Source: Pseudomonas linyingensis (lineage in GTDB: Bacteria; Pseudomonadota; Gammaproteobacteria; Pseudomonadales; Pseudomonadaceae). Taken from it: a stretch of DNA of 64,000 bases. A model generated the notes under the pieces. That model was not told the origin of the DNA, searched no databases, and worked only from the letters and a program-made list of their open reading frames with translations. The stretch covers positions 95,437-159,436 of the forward strand of contig NZ_FNZE01000011.1 of NCBI RefSeq assembly GCF_900109175.1. Reading direction: 5' to 3'. Made by a program: the position numbers and the translations under genes. Below are positions 46,646 through 56,336 of this stretch, piece after piece (the stretch's first letter is position 1; each line of letters begins with the position of its first letter).

Positions 46646-48763
46646 ATGAGAAAAACCACCCACCAGATCGGCCTCTCGGTAAGCCTGCTGGCCTTGGCCG
46701 TCGCCCAGGCGGCATTCGCCGCCGAAAGCACCAGCGATACCACTGAGCCGCAGGGCCAGGATCTCACCCTCGCCCCCTTCGTGATCAAGGGTGACGTGCT
46801 CGGCCAGGCCAGCGACGAGGAGGTGCGTACCTACCCCGGCAGCCGCAGCGTGGTCGAGGCGGAGGATCTCAAGAAGGCCAGCGTGCGCGGTCTGGACGAT
46901 GCCCTGCAGCGGGTGCCGGGGGTGAAGATCTTCGACGAGACCGGCACCGGCGTGCTGCCGCAGCTGTCGGTGCGCGGCCTGTACGAGAGCCGCAGCGGCC
47001 GCGTGCAGGCACTGGCCGACGGCGTTCCGCTGGCCCTCGGCCCCTACGGGCAGACCAGCCTGTCGCTGTTCCCGCAGACCCTGGCCACCGTCGAGCGCAT
47101 CGACGTGGTGCGCGGCGGCGCCGCGGTGCAGTACGGCCCGAACAACGTCGGCGGGGTGATCAACTTCATCAGCCCGCCGATCCCAGAGCAGTGGGAAACC
47201 ACCCTGCAGGAGCGCGTCACCTTCGCCCCCGGCGGTCGCCAGCTGTTCGACAGCTACATCGGCACCGGCGGCAGGATCACCGACAGTTTCGCCCTGCAGC
47301 TCGATCTAAACACCATCGACGGCGAGTACGGCCGCGAGCACTCGGACACCGCAGTGCAGAACTACCGCCTGCGCGGCCAGTGGGACATCGACGAGGACCG
47401 CAGCCTGAGCTTCGGCGTGCAGCGCTACATCGCCGACATGGATCTGGCCGGCGCGCTCAGCGTGGCCGACTACCGGGACGATCCGCGCCAGTCGACCCGC
47501 GACCTCGACCGCTTCGAGGGCGATACCGACCGCGTCTGGGGTACCTACAGCCAGTACCTCGGCAGCTTCGGTCCCTTCGACAGCGTGGAGCTCAGCTGGA
47601 CCAACTTCGCCCACCACAGCTACCGCAACTTCATCGTCGGCCTGCCGTTCACTCCCGACGCCACCCCCGCCACCCTGCAGGATGCGCCGCGCGACTTCCG
47701 CGTCTGGGGCAGCGAACCGCGCCTGAGCCTCTCCATCGACGGCGACACGGTCAGCCAGACCTGGGTGCTCGGCGCCCGCCTGGTCAAGGAAGACGTCGAC
47801 TTCAAAGTCAACCGCGACAACCTGAGCACCGGCGCACATACCGTGTTCCGCGACTGGACCTTCGACGACGAAGGCAAGGCCGCCTACATCAGCAACGCCA
47901 TCGGCCTGCTCGACGGCCGCCTGACCATCACCCCTGGGGTGCGCTACGAGCACGCCAGCATGGAGTACGAAGGCAAGGTCAACGGCGTAGCGCAGAAGCC
48001 GCAGGAAAAAACCGCCGAGGAATGGCTGCCGGGCCTCAGCGTCGGTTACCAGTTGAACGATGAGTGGTTCTTCTACGCCGACGCCCAGCGCTCGCTGCGC
48101 ATGCCGCAGATCACCTCGATCGTCTTCGACGGCGACGTGGCCGCCGAGCTGGCCTGGAACTACGAGACCGGCGTGCGCTTCAGCCCGAGCAACAACCTGC
48201 GCCTGGAAGCCGGCCTGTATCGCATCGATTTCAAGGATCAGATCGAATACAACTCGAGAACAACCCGCTTCGAGAACCTCGGCAGCACCCGTCACCAGGG
48301 CATCGAGACCCAGGTGTTCTGGACGCCCGAAACCCTGCCTCTGCTCGATCTGCACGCCAGCTACGCCTGGCTGGAAGCCGAGCAGCGCTCCGGTCAGTTC
48401 GCCGGCAACGAGGTGCCCTTCTCCTCCGAGCACCAGCTGGCGGTCGACGGCCGCTACCGCTTCGCTGAGCACTGGACCTACAGCCTGGACGGTCTCTACG
48501 TGAGCAGCGCCTTCACCGACGCCGCCAATACCGAGGACGAGAATGCCGCGGCCTCGGCCGGCAAGATCCCGTCCTACTGGCTGTGGAACACCGCGCTGGA
48601 GCGCGAGTTCAAGATGCAGGACGGCAGCGTGCTGACCACTTCGGCCGGCGTCAGCAACCTGTTCGACCGCCAGTACTACTTCCGCGGTATCGACACCAGT
48701 CCGTGGGGCCGCCAGCCGGCACCGGGACGCACCCTGACCCTGGGCGTGAACTATCGCTTCTGA
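46646..48763 (+). CDS. TonB-dependent ferric siderophore receptor (PvuA-like)
   Basis: The 705-residue outer-membrane receptor has a signal peptide (cleavage after AAFA, about residue 28), a TonB-box-like segment (LTLAPFVIKG), and a plug domain with RGLDDALQRVPGVKI, LPQLSVRGLYESRSGRVQALADG and IDVVRGGAAVQYGPNNVGGVINF. A 22-strand barrel ends in NYRF. There is no N-terminal signalling (STN) domain, so it does not drive a FecI/FecR-type sigma system. It directly follows the vibrioferrin operon and probably imports ferric vibrioferrin. The ribosome site is AGGAG at 46629. Confidence 0.9.
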   Translation: MRKTTHQIGLSVSLLALAVAQAAFAAESTSDTTEPQGQDLTLAPFVIKGDVLGQASDEEVRTYPGSRSVVEAEDLKKASVRGLDDALQRVPGVKIFDETGTGVLPQLSVRGLYESRSGRVQALADGVPLALGPYGQTSLSLFPQTLATVERIDVVRGGAAVQYGPNNVGGVINFISPPIPEQWETTLQERVTFAPGGRQLFDSYIGTGGRITDSFALQLDLNTIDGEYGREHSDTAVQNYRLRGQWDIDEDRSLSFGVQRYIADMDLAGALSVADYRDDPRQSTRDLDRFEGDTDRVWGTYSQYLGSFGPFDSVELSWTNFAHHSYRNFIVGLPFTPDATPATLQDAPRDFRVWGSEPRLSLSIDGDTVSQTWVLGARLVKEDVDFKVNRDNLSTGAHTVFRDWTFDDEGKAAYISNAIGLLDGRLTITPGVRYEHASMEYEGKVNGVAQKPQEKTAEEWLPGLSVGYQLNDEWFFYADAQRSLRMPQITSIVFDGDVAAELAWNYETGVRFSPSNNLRLEAGLYRIDFKDQIEYNSRTTRFENLGSTRHQGIETQVFWTPETLPLLDLHASYAWLEAEQRSGQFAGNEVPFSSEHQLAVDGRYRFAEHWTYSLDGLYVSSAFTDAANTEDENAAASAGKIPSYWLWNTALEREFKMQDGSVLTTSAGVSNLFDRQYYFRGIDTSPWGRQPAPGRTLTLGVNYRF

Positions 48764-48783
48764 GTGTCTCGGGTGCCTTCAAC

Positions 48784-48808
48784 ACCGCTCAGCCCAAGGC
48801 TGAGCGGT
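48784..48808. terminator. Hairpin after the TonB receptor
   Basis: ACCGCTCAGCC (48784-48794) and GGCTGAGCGGT (48798-48808) form a perfect 11-bp stem with a three-base loop, 20 bases after the receptor stop. No T-run follows, so it may act as a 3'-end stabiliser or a weak terminator. Confidence 0.6.
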
Positions 48809-48870
48809 CGGAACCGCCACCACTTGATCTTGGTTGCATGCTCTACGCGGGGGCAACTAGACTCACGACA

Positions 48871-49221
48871 ATGAAACGCCACCTGCGACTCTGCCTGATT
48901 TTCCTGATCGGCCTGACGCTTCCCTTCGCAGGGATGGCGGGCTTGCAGGCACCGGTTGAGCCCTGTCCAATGCAGGTGAGCGACATGGCGACCATGGCGA
49001 ACAGCATGGATATGACGCCCGACTGTTGCGAGGACATGGGCAGTCCCTCCGAGCATGGCAAGCCCTGCAAGACGGGACAGGAATGCAAGACCGCCAGCCT
49101 ATTGCAGGTGACGGCGATCAAGCCTCCCGTTCCCCTGTCCGCCCCCGTGGCGATGCCCGACCACCACGATCTCCTGCCCGAGCGGTCTCCGTCCGGCCCT
49201 TGGCGTCCCCCCCGCGCCTGA
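48871..49221 (+). CDS. Small exported Met/Cys/His-rich protein, copper-cluster associated
   Basis: The 116-residue frame from ATG 48871 has a signal peptide (about residues 1-24, LCLIFLIGLTLPFAGMAG). A mature part rich in metal ligands follows: MQVSDMATMANSMDMTPDCCEDMGSP, then CKTGQECK. Small exported proteins of this kind commonly precede heavy-metal RND operons. It lies 78 bases before the TolC-like gene. It could bind or buffer Cu(I)/Ag(I) in the periplasm, but no named family was recognised. An earlier in-frame ATG at 48838 is possible. Confidence 0.65.
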   Translation: MKRHLRLCLIFLIGLTLPFAGMAGLQAPVEPCPMQVSDMATMANSMDMTPDCCEDMGSPSEHGKPCKTGQECKTASLLQVTAIKPPVPLSAPVAMPDHHDLLPERSPSGPWRPPRA

Positions 49222-49299
49222 TTCCTGCTTTTCCCTGGATCACTGCCTCGCCCTGCGGGACGGCTGATCTCTGCGCGAAACATCACAGGAATCGAGAGC

Positions 49300-50556
49300 A
49301 TGAACATCCAACGTCACTGCCCGGGGTGGCCCAGCGCCGCTGCCCTGGTGGCGGCCGTGCTGGCATTACCGAGCCAGGCGGCCCCGCTGACACTCGTCGA
49401 GGCCTTGCGCCTGGCCGAGTACAACGCCCCTTCGCTGGCCGCCGAGCAGGCCAAACTGCAAGCCGCCAGCAATGCCGCCATTCCCGCTGGCGAACTGCCC
49501 GATCCCCAGCTGCGATTGGGCGTACAGAACTATCCCGTCGGCGGCTCCGACCGCTGGAGCATCGACCGCGACTTCATGACCATGCAGATGGTCGGCGTCA
49601 TGCAGGAGGTGCCCAACCGGGCCAAACGCCAGGCGCGGGCCGAGGTGGCCGATGCAGCGGTGGAGCGCGCCGCCGCCGAAGGCACGGTCGAACGGCTGAA
49701 CGTCCGCCAGGCCACCGCACTGGCGTGGATCGATCGCCTCGCGGTGGAACGCCAGCAGGCGTTGTTCGCCGAGTTCTTCGCCGAGAATCGTCTGCTGACC
49801 GCCGCCGTGCAGGCGCAGATCGCCGGTGGACGGGGAGCGGCCGCCGATGCGGTACGGCCGAAACAGGAGGCCGCCCGCCTGGCCGAGCAGCAGGACGAGC
49901 TGGCCCAGCTGCACGTGCGAGCGCGCGGCGCCCTGCGCCGCTGGATAGGCGCAGCCGCCGCCCGCCCGCTGGCTGGCGACTGGCCGCAATGGTCTGTCGA
50001 GCATGCCCGCTACAGCCGCCAGTTGCCACGCCACCCGGCGCTGGCCGCCTTCGAGCCGATGACGCGCGAGGCGCAAGCCAAGGTGCGCGCAGCGCAGGCG
50101 GAGAAGAAGTCCGACTGGAGCTGGGGCCTCGACTACCAGCGTCGCGGTCGCGAGTTCGGCGACATGGTCAGTGTGCAGGTCAGTTTCGACCTGCCGCTGT
50201 TTCCCGCGTCCCGACAGGATCCGAACATCGCCGCCCGCAACGCTGAGCTCGCCGAACTGGAGGCGAAGCGCGAAGCCCTGTTGCGCGAGCATGCCCAGCA
50301 ACTGGAAGAGGCTCTGGCCGACTATCAGCGGCTGCAGCGGGCGCTGCAGCGCAACAGCGACAGCTTCGTGCCGCTGGCCCGGGAGAAGGTGGAGCTCAGT
50401 CTGGCCAGTTATCGCGCCGGCAAGGGCGATCTGCTCGGAGTCATCGCCGCCCGTCAGGAGCTGATTGAGGCGCGCCTGCGGCAGGTAGAGCTGGAGGCGC
50501 AGCTCGCCCGGACCGGCGCGCGGCTGTATTTTTCCTACGGGGAGGAGCGGCTATGA
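49300..50556 (+). CDS. cusC: TolC-family outer-membrane factor (CusC-like)
   Basis: The 418-residue protein has a signal peptide (to about residue 27, LPSQAA) and two OEP repeats of long coiled-coil helices (TLVEALRLAEYNAPSLAAEQA; DYQRLQRALQRNSDSFVPLAREKVELSLASYRAGKGDLL). It forms the outer-membrane duct of the tripartite Cu/Ag pump. Its stop overlaps the adaptor gene's start (ATGA), so export genes are coupled. The symbol is assigned from operon context. Confidence 0.85.
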   Translation: MNIQRHCPGWPSAAALVAAVLALPSQAAPLTLVEALRLAEYNAPSLAAEQAKLQAASNAAIPAGELPDPQLRLGVQNYPVGGSDRWSIDRDFMTMQMVGVMQEVPNRAKRQARAEVADAAVERAAAEGTVERLNVRQATALAWIDRLAVERQQALFAEFFAENRLLTAAVQAQIAGGRGAAADAVRPKQEAARLAEQQDELAQLHVRARGALRRWIGAAAARPLAGDWPQWSVEHARYSRQLPRHPALAAFEPMTREAQAKVRAAQAEKKSDWSWGLDYQRRGREFGDMVSVQVSFDLPLFPASRQDPNIAARNAELAELEAKREALLREHAQQLEEALADYQRLQRALQRNSDSFVPLAREKVELSLASYRAGKGDLLGVIAARQELIEARLRQVELEAQLARTGARLYFSYGEERL

Positions 50557-52034
50557 CCACGCGAATCGGCCCGACAATCGCATTGTGCGGCCTGACGCTC
50601 GCTCTCGGCGCTGGCGGGGGTTACTGGCTCGCCCAGCAGCGCTCGTACGAGGTGGCCGACAAAGCCGAACCTGCTGCCAGCGCGCAGGACGAGCGTCCGG
50701 TGCTGTACTGGTACGACCCGATGTACCCGCAGCAGCGGTTCGACAAACCAGGCAAATCGCCGTTCATGGACATGCAGCTGGTGCCCCGCTATGCCGATGC
50801 CGACGCGGACAGCGCCGCCGTCAGCATCGATCCGCGGCTGACCCAGAATCTCGGCCTGCGTCTGGCGACCATCAGCCGTGGGCCCCTTGCCTCCAGTCTG
50901 GAGGTGAGCGGCGTCCTGGCTTTCAACGAACGGGATGTCGCGGTGGTCCAGGCGCGCACCAGCGGCTTCGTCGAGCGAGTCTACTCCCGCGCACCGGGCG
51001 ACGTGCTGGCGGCCGGCGCCCCGCTGGCCGACCTCCTGGTGCCCGAGTGGGCCGCCGCCCAGGAAGAGTTTCTCGCCCTCCGGCGCAGCGGCGATGCCGA
51101 GCTGCTGGCGGCGGCCCGCCAGCGCCTGCGCCTGACGGGGATGCCGGCGGCGCTGATCGCCAAGGTGGAGCGCAGCGGCAAGATCCAGCCGATCCTGATC
51201 CTCACCAGCCCCATCAGCGGCGCGTTGCAAGATCTGGCGGTGCGGAAGGGCATGAGCGTGGCGGCCGGCGATACCCTGGCGCGCATCAACGCTCTGGACA
51301 GCGTCTGGCTGGAACTAGCCGTGCCGGAGGCAGAAGCCGGGGAACTGCTCACCGACCAAACGGTCGAGGCACGCCTGCCGGCCTTCGCCGGCGAGGTGCT
51401 GACGGGCCGGATCGCCGCCATCCTGCCGGAGGCGAACGCCGACAGCCGCACCCTGCGCGTGCGGGTCGAACTGCCCAATCCTGATGGGCGCCTACGGCCG
51501 GGACTGACGGCGCAGGTACGGCTGAATCGGGCGAGCGAGCAAGGTGTGTTGTGGGTGCCGAGCGAGGCCGTCATCCGCACCGGCCGGCGGGCGCTGGTCA
51601 TGCTCGCCGAAGGCGCCGGGCGCTACCGGCCGGTAGAGGTCCGCCCCGGGGCGGAAAACGATGGCCGAACGGTGGTACTGAGCGGCCTGGAAGAAGGCCA
51701 ACAGGTGGTCGCCTCGGGACAGTTCCTGCTCGATTCCGAGGCCAGTCTCAGGGGTATGGTCGTGGGGTCTGCGGCAAGACCGGAGCCTGCCGTCGATGCC
51801 CCCGCACTGCATGAAGCAGAGGGGACAGTCGTCGAGATCGGCGACCTGAGCGTGACCCTCGCCCATGGCCCGTTCCGCACGCTGGGGATGTCCGGCATGA
51901 CCATGAGTTTCCCGCTGGCCGATCCGGCCCTGCTGCAGGGGCTCAAGGTCGGCGACCGGGTGCGCTTCGCGGTGCGCGAAAGCGACGCCGGACTGGTGGT
52001 CAAGCGCCTGGAGAAACAGGGAGACCAGCCATGA
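50553..52034 (+). CDS. cusB: RND periplasmic adaptor CusB with C-terminal CusF-like domain
   Basis: The 493-residue adaptor has an N-terminal membrane anchor or signal, then [25 protein letters not shown], the Met-based Cu(I)/Ag(I) capture region known from E. coli CusB. Lipoyl/barrel domains follow (residues about 95-390). Residues about 420-490 form an extra CusF-like domain: H438 in LAHGP and M449, M451 in MSGMTM. At the place of CusF's copper-capping Trp it has Met (M446). It overlaps cusC and cusA by four bases each. The fusion suggests a tethered metallochaperone besides the free CusF encoded downstream. Confidence 0.9.
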   Translation: MTTRIGPTIALCGLTLALGAGGGYWLAQQRSYEVADKAEPAASAQDERPVLYWYDPMYPQQRFDKPGKSPFMDMQLVPRYADADADSAAVSIDPRLTQNLGLRLATISRGPLASSLEVSGVLAFNERDVAVVQARTSGFVERVYSRAPGDVLAAGAPLADLLVPEWAAAQEEFLALRRSGDAELLAAARQRLRLTGMPAALIAKVERSGKIQPILILTSPISGALQDLAVRKGMSVAAGDTLARINALDSVWLELAVPEAEAGELLTDQTVEARLPAFAGEVLTGRIAAILPEANADSRTLRVRVELPNPDGRLRPGLTAQVRLNRASEQGVLWVPSEAVIRTGRRALVMLAEGAGRYRPVEVRPGAENDGRTVVLSGLEEGQQVVASGQFLLDSEASLRGMVVGSAARPEPAVDAPALHEAEGTVVEIGDLSVTLAHGPFRTLGMSGMTMSFPLADPALLQGLKVGDRVRFAVRESDAGLVVKRLEKQGDQP

Positions 52035-55000
52035 TCGCCGCACTGATCCGCTGGTCGGTAGCCAACCGCTTCCTGGTCCTGCTGGCCACCCTGTTCGTCA
52101 CCGCCTGGGGCGTCTGGTCGGTGCGCAGCATCCCGCTCGACGCGCTGCCGGACCTCTCCGACGTGCAGGTGATCGTGCGCACCCCCTATCCGGGGCAGGC
52201 GCCGCAGATCGTCGAGAACCAGGTCACCTATCCGCTGACCACCACCATGCTCTCGGTGCCGGGAGCGAAAACGGTGCGCGGCTACTCCTTCTTCGGCGAC
52301 AGTTATGTCTACGTGCTGTTCGAGGACGGCACCGATCTCTACTGGGCGCGCTCGCGGGTTCTGGAGTACCTGAGCCAGGTGCAGAGCCGCTTGCCGGCGG
52401 GCGCCAAGCCCGCCTTGGGGCCGGATGCCACCGGGGTCGGCTGGATCTACCAGTACGCCCTGGTGGATCGCAGTGGCCGCCACGACCTGGCGCAGCTGCG
52501 CGCCCTGCAGGACTGGTTCCTCAAGTTCGAGCTGAAGACCGTCGCCAACGTCGCCGAGGTGGCCACCGTCGGCGGCATGGTCAAGCAGTACCAGGTGCTG
52601 CTCGATCCGCCCAGGCTGGCTAGCCAGGGCATCACCCAGTCCGAGGTGATCGCGGCCATCGGCCAGGCCAACCGGGAAACCGGCGGCGCCGTGCTGGAAA
52701 TGGCCGAGACCGAGTTCATGGTGCGCGCCTCCGGCTACCTGAAGACGCTCGACGACTTCCGCGCCATCCCGCTCAGGCTCGGCGCCGGCAACGTTCCGGT
52801 GACCCTCGGCGACGTGGCGAGCATCCAGCTGGGTCCGGAGATGCGCCGCGGCATCGGCGAGCTCGACGGCGAAGGCGAAACGGTCGGCGCCGTGGTGATC
52901 CTGCGCAGCGGCAAGAACGCCCGCGACACCATTGCCGCGGTCAAGGCCAAACTCGACGAGCTGAAGGGCAGCCTGCCCGCCGGGGTGGAAATCGTCACCA
53001 CCTACGACCGCAGCAAGCTGATCGACCGCGCGGTGGCCAACCTCAGCCACAAGCTGCTCGAGGAGTTCATCGTCGTCGCCCTGGTCTGTGCGCTGTTCCT
53101 CTGGCACCTGCGCTCATCCCTGGTCGCCATCATCTCGCTGCCGATTGGCCTACTCATCGCGTTCATCGTGATGCGCTACCAGGGGATCAACGCCAACCTC
53201 ATGTCACTCGGCGGCATCGCCATTGCCATCGGCGCCATGGTGGATGCGGCGGTGGTGATGATCGAGAACGCTCACAAGAAGGTCGAAGCCTGGAACTCGG
53301 CTCACCCCGGGGAGACGCTGGCGGGCGAGCGCCACTGGCAGGTGATGACCGACGCCGCCGCCGAGGTTGGCCCGGCGCTGTTCTTCTGTCTGCTGATCAT
53401 CACCCTGTCGTTCATCCCGGTGTTCACCCTGGAGGCCCAGGAAGGCCGCCTGTTCGGGCCGCTGGCCTTCACCAAGACCTACGCGATGGCGGCCGCCGCC
53501 GGCTTGTCGGTAACCCTGGTGCCGGTGCTGATGGGCTACTGGATTCGCGGGCGGATCCCCCGGGAGGAGCACAATCCGCTGAATCGCTGGCTGATCCGCC
53601 TCTACCGGCCGGCACTGGACGCGGTGCTGCGCCGTCCCAAAGTCACCCTACTGGCAGCACTGCTGGTGTTTCTCAGCACGCTATGGCCGATCTCGAGGCT
53701 CGGCGGCGAGTTCCTGCCGCCGATGGATGAAGGCGACTTGCTCTACATGCCTTCGGCGCTGCCCGGACTGTCGGCGCAGAAGGCGGCGCAGCTATTGCAG
53801 CAGACCGATCGCCTGATCAAGACGGTACCGGAAGTCGAGCACGTATTCGGCAAGGCCGGACGTGCCGAAACCGCCACCGACCCGGCACCGCTGGAGATGT
53901 TCGAAACCACCATCCAGTTCAAGCCGCACGAGCAGTGGCGACCCGGCATAACGCCGGAGTGGCTGGTGGAAGAGCTGGATCGGGTAGTGCGGATCCCGGG
54001 GCTCACTAACATCTGGATTCCGCCGATCCGCAATCGTATCGACATGCTCGCCACCGGGATCAAGAGTCCCATCGGGATCAAGGTCGCCGGCACAACCCTG
54101 GTGGATATCGACGCAGCCACCCAAGCGATCGAGCGCGTGGCCAAGAGCGTGCCTGGAGTGAGCTCGGCGCTGGCCGAGCGCCTGACCGGAGGGCGCTATG
54201 TCGATGTGGACATCGACCGTCGTGCGGCTGCCCGCTACGGGCTGAACATCGCCGACGTGCAGTCGATAGTGGCCAGCGCCATCGGCGGCGAGAACGTCGG
54301 CGAGACCGTCGAGGGCCTGGCCCGCTCCCCGATCAATGTGCGCTATCCCCGCGAGTGGCGCGACTCACTCGGCGCTCTCGAGCAGCTGCCGATCTATACC
54401 CCGCAAGGCAGCCAGATCACTCTGGGCACGGTGGCGAGGATCGCGGTCAGCGACGGACCGCCCATGCTGAAAAGCGAGAACGCGCGGCCATCGGGCTGGG
54501 TTTATATCGATGTGCGTGGTCGGGATATCGCTGCCGTGGTGGGTGACCTGCGCCGGACCGTCAGCGAAAAGGTGAGCCTGCAGCCAGGCATGAGCATCAG
54601 CTATTCGGGGCAGTTCGAGTACCTCGAGCGGGCCAACGCCCGGCTCAAGCTGGTGGTGCCGGCGACCCTGGCGATCATCTTCGTGCTGCTCTACCTGACC
54701 TTCTCCCGCTTCGACGAGGCCCTGCTGATCATGGCGACCCTGCCATTCGCCCTCACCGGCGGTGTGTGGTTCCTCTACCTGCTGGACTACGACCTGTCGG
54801 TGGCCACCGGCGTCGGCTTCATCGCCTTGGCTGGGGTGGCCGCCGAGTTCGGTGTGATCATGCTGCTCTACTTGAAGCAGGCCTGGGCCGAGCGCGAGGC
54901 GGCCGGCGAGCGCTGCGAGCAGGCACTGCTGGCGGCGATTCGCCAGGGCGCCGTGCAGCGCGTGCGGCCCAAGGCGATGACCGTGGCGGTGATCGTCGCC

Positions 55001-55204
55001 GGCCTGCTGCCGATCTTCTGGGGCAGTGGCACCGGCAGCGAGATGATGAGCCGCATCGCCGCGCCCATGGTTGGCGGCATGCTCAGCGCGCCCTTGCTGT
55101 CTCTGTTCGTCATCCCGGCGGCCTATCGGCTGATGCGCCGCTCGCACCTCCACAAAGCATCAGCTGTGCAACCATCCAATTCCACAGGAGCAACCCAGTC
55201 ATGA
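52031..55204 (+). CDS. cusA: RND heavy-metal efflux pump CusA (Cu+/Ag+)
   Basis: The 1057-residue inner-membrane pump has 12 helices and two large periplasmic loops. HME-type RND landmarks are [17 protein letters not shown] near the start, the proton-relay helix [34 protein letters not shown] and [16 protein letters not shown]. Association with a Met-type CusB and with CusF points to monovalent Cu/Ag rather than Co/Zn/Cd. It overlaps cusB and cusF by four bases each, so the set cusCBAF is one operon. Confidence 0.93.
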   Translation: MIAALIRWSVANRFLVLLATLFVTAWGVWSVRSIPLDALPDLSDVQVIVRTPYPGQAPQIVENQVTYPLTTTMLSVPGAKTVRGYSFFGDSYVYVLFEDGTDLYWARSRVLEYLSQVQSRLPAGAKPALGPDATGVGWIYQYALVDRSGRHDLAQLRALQDWFLKFELKTVANVAEVATVGGMVKQYQVLLDPPRLASQGITQSEVIAAIGQANRETGGAVLEMAETEFMVRASGYLKTLDDFRAIPLRLGAGNVPVTLGDVASIQLGPEMRRGIGELDGEGETVGAVVILRSGKNARDTIAAVKAKLDELKGSLPAGVEIVTTYDRSKLIDRAVANLSHKLLEEFIVVALVCALFLWHLRSSLVAIISLPIGLLIAFIVMRYQGINANLMSLGGIAIAIGAMVDAAVVMIENAHKKVEAWNSAHPGETLAGERHWQVMTDAAAEVGPALFFCLLIITLSFIPVFTLEAQEGRLFGPLAFTKTYAMAAAAGLSVTLVPVLMGYWIRGRIPREEHNPLNRWLIRLYRPALDAVLRRPKVTLLAALLVFLSTLWPISRLGGEFLPPMDEGDLLYMPSALPGLSAQKAAQLLQQTDRLIKTVPEVEHVFGKAGRAETATDPAPLEMFETTIQFKPHEQWRPGITPEWLVEELDRVVRIPGLTNIWIPPIRNRIDMLATGIKSPIGIKVAGTTLVDIDAATQAIERVAKSVPGVSSALAERLTGGRYVDVDIDRRAAARYGLNIADVQSIVASAIGGENVGETVEGLARSPINVRYPREWRDSLGALEQLPIYTPQGSQITLGTVARIAVSDGPPMLKSENARPSGWVYIDVRGRDIAAVVGDLRRTVSEKVSLQPGMSISYSGQFEYLERANARLKLVVPATLAIIFVLLYLTFSRFDEALLIMATLPFALTGGVWFLYLLDYDLSVATGVGFIALAGVAAEFGVIMLLYLKQAWAEREAAGERCEQALLAAIRQGAVQRVRPKAMTVAVIVAGLLPIFWGSGTGSEMMSRIAAPMVGGMLSAPLLSLFVIPAAYRLMRRSHLHKASAVQPSNSTGATQS

Positions 55205-55560
55205 AACAAGTCTTCGTAACCATCCTGACCGCCACGCTCGTTCAGACCGCCACAGCGGCTGACATGCACGACAAGCCCATGGACAGGATGCCAATGGAAC
55301 AGCCCATGCAGGTGGAACAGCCGGACAGCGCGGCCCCGACCGCCAAGGCCCGCGGCACGATCAAGGGGATCGACGCTGCCAAAGGGGCCATCACGCTTTC
55401 GCACGGCCCCGTTCCCAGCTTGAAATGGCCATCAATGACCATGGGCTTTACCACAACGCTCGAGCAGTTGAAGGGGCTGACGGTCGGTGACGAAGTGAAT
55501 TTCGAATTTCAAAGCCAAGGCATGGAGGCCCGGATCGTTTCCATTCAGAAAGCTGACTAA
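55201..55560 (+). CDS. cusF: Periplasmic Cu(I)/Ag(I) chaperone CusF
   Basis: The 119-residue exported protein (signal peptide to about residue 20, ATAA) has a Met/His-rich linker ([15 protein letters not shown]) and a CusF OB-fold. All four metal-site residues are in the usual spacing: H68 (LSHGP), W76, M79 and M81 ([10 protein letters not shown]). CusF captures periplasmic Cu(I)/Ag(I) and hands it to CusB. Its start overlaps the cusA stop. It is the last intact gene of the operon. Confidence 0.94.
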   Translation: MKQVFVTILTATLVQTATAADMHDKPMDRMPMEQPMQVEQPDSAAPTAKARGTIKGIDAAKGAITLSHGPVPSLKWPSMTMGFTTTLEQLKGLTVGDEVNFEFQSQGMEARIVSIQKAD

Positions 55561-55679
55561 GCTTGCCTCCCCCTTGGCTCAAGCAAGCACGAGACAAGGG
55601 GTGCATCGCCGCGAGATCTACCAATTTCTGCTCGATCAACCTGAGCTCGAGTGGGTCAGCGGCGTGCACAGTTAATGGG

Positions 55680-55985
55680 TGACAAGTTGGACAACCGCAC
55701 GATGGGCTCATCGAGCCGTGCGAGCATGCCGTTGAACGAGAACACCAGCTCACGCAGCTCCGCCGATAGCGCCAACCCGGAGCCACGCAGGCGGCGTAGC
55801 ACCTCCCAGCCATCCAGCCCGAGCATAATCACGTTGAGGATCAGCAGGTCATAGGCCTCGGCCAGCGCCTGTTGCAACACCTTGCTGCCGCTCCCCACCC
55901 GGTCGACGGCGAAGCCCGCCCCGCTCAGGCCCTGCTGCAGGTAGGTGCAGATCTCCGGATCGTCTTCGGCTGCCAGGATCTTCAT
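55680..55985 (-). pseudogene. Fused remnant of a copper-type two-component system (copRS-like)
   Basis: From ATG 55985 the frame starts as an OmpR-type receiver ([20 protein letters not shown]). The phospho-acceptor position reads [15 protein letters not shown], with Asn instead of Asp. After about 75 residues (RRLRGSG) it jumps into sensor-kinase sequence ([21 protein letters not shown], then VRLSNLSP), the HAMP-to-HisKA region of CopS/CusS-type kinases. The regulator's DNA-binding domain and most of the kinase are gone, so one large deletion fused the two genes. It lies next to the Cus operon it probably once controlled. Confidence 0.8.
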
Positions 55986-56160
55986 GACAGTCTCGCTCGC
56001 GATTGCTCGAAAGTCGATTAGTGTCGGCCCCAGAGCGACCGCCAGCCACTGGCTGACTGCAGCGATGCTACCGTCGAGCACCCTGCCGGAGCATTTGGGT
56101 AACAACCGAACAACCGCAGCTCGGTATTTCGGCGAAGCTCGCAAAAAGCTAACATGGTCA
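55986..56160. other. Gene-free stretch
   Basis: No frame here or in the following leader (to 56800) has coding character. Together with the riboswitch candidate it makes about 815 bases without a supported gene, between the copRS-like remnant and the hybrid kinase. Confidence 0.6.
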
Positions 56161-56263
56161 CAAATTTTGGCTCACCCGCTCGAAAGACGGGGTCGCAAAG
56201 CCTCCGGTCTAACGCCGCCTGCCCAAGAAGCGGGCGGCCATGATAGCGGGGTTGCCGGTCGAG
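56161..56263 (+). ncRNA. Candidate class-I cyclic-di-GMP riboswitch (GEMM-I)
   Basis: The plus strand carries the core of GEMM-I aptamers in order. GGCTCACC (56169-56176) is the 5' strand; a stem is capped by TCGAAAGA (GAAA tetraloop, 56180-56187). The conserved junction GTCGCAAAGCCTCCGGTCTAA follows (56192-56212), then a variable stem GCCGCC...GGGCGGC, and the tetraloop-receptor/ligand end ATGATAGCGGGGTTGCCGG (56240-56258). These match the Vibrio Vc2 aptamer (TTCGAAAGAG, ACGCAAAGCCTCCGGCCTAA, GGTAGCGGGGTTACC) closely. Downstream genes on the same strand are a hybrid kinase and a c-di-GMP phosphodiesterase, a fitting target set. The distance to the first start (about 540 bases) is long. Confidence 0.8.
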
Positions 56264-56305
56264 CTGGTTCCGCCTTGCGGGGCCGATCGCTCTGCCGCCA
56301 AGAAA

Positions 56306-56336
56306 TGCAGCGTTTCCTTTGGCGCTGCAGCTCTTT
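56306..56336 (+). terminator. Possible expression-platform hairpin after the riboswitch
   Basis: TGCAGCG (56306-56312) and CGCTGCA (56323-56329) form a 7-bp stem followed by GCTCTTT. It lies about 45 bases after the aptamer and could serve as a conditional terminator. The stem is short and the T-run weak. Confidence 0.35.

Noticed and set aside
50700..50800. CusB metal-capture segment lacking the Cys of the usual heavy-metal-binding domain
   Set aside because: The Met-based WYDPMYP...SPFMDM form is the normal CusB version for Cu(I)/Ag(I), not a defect.
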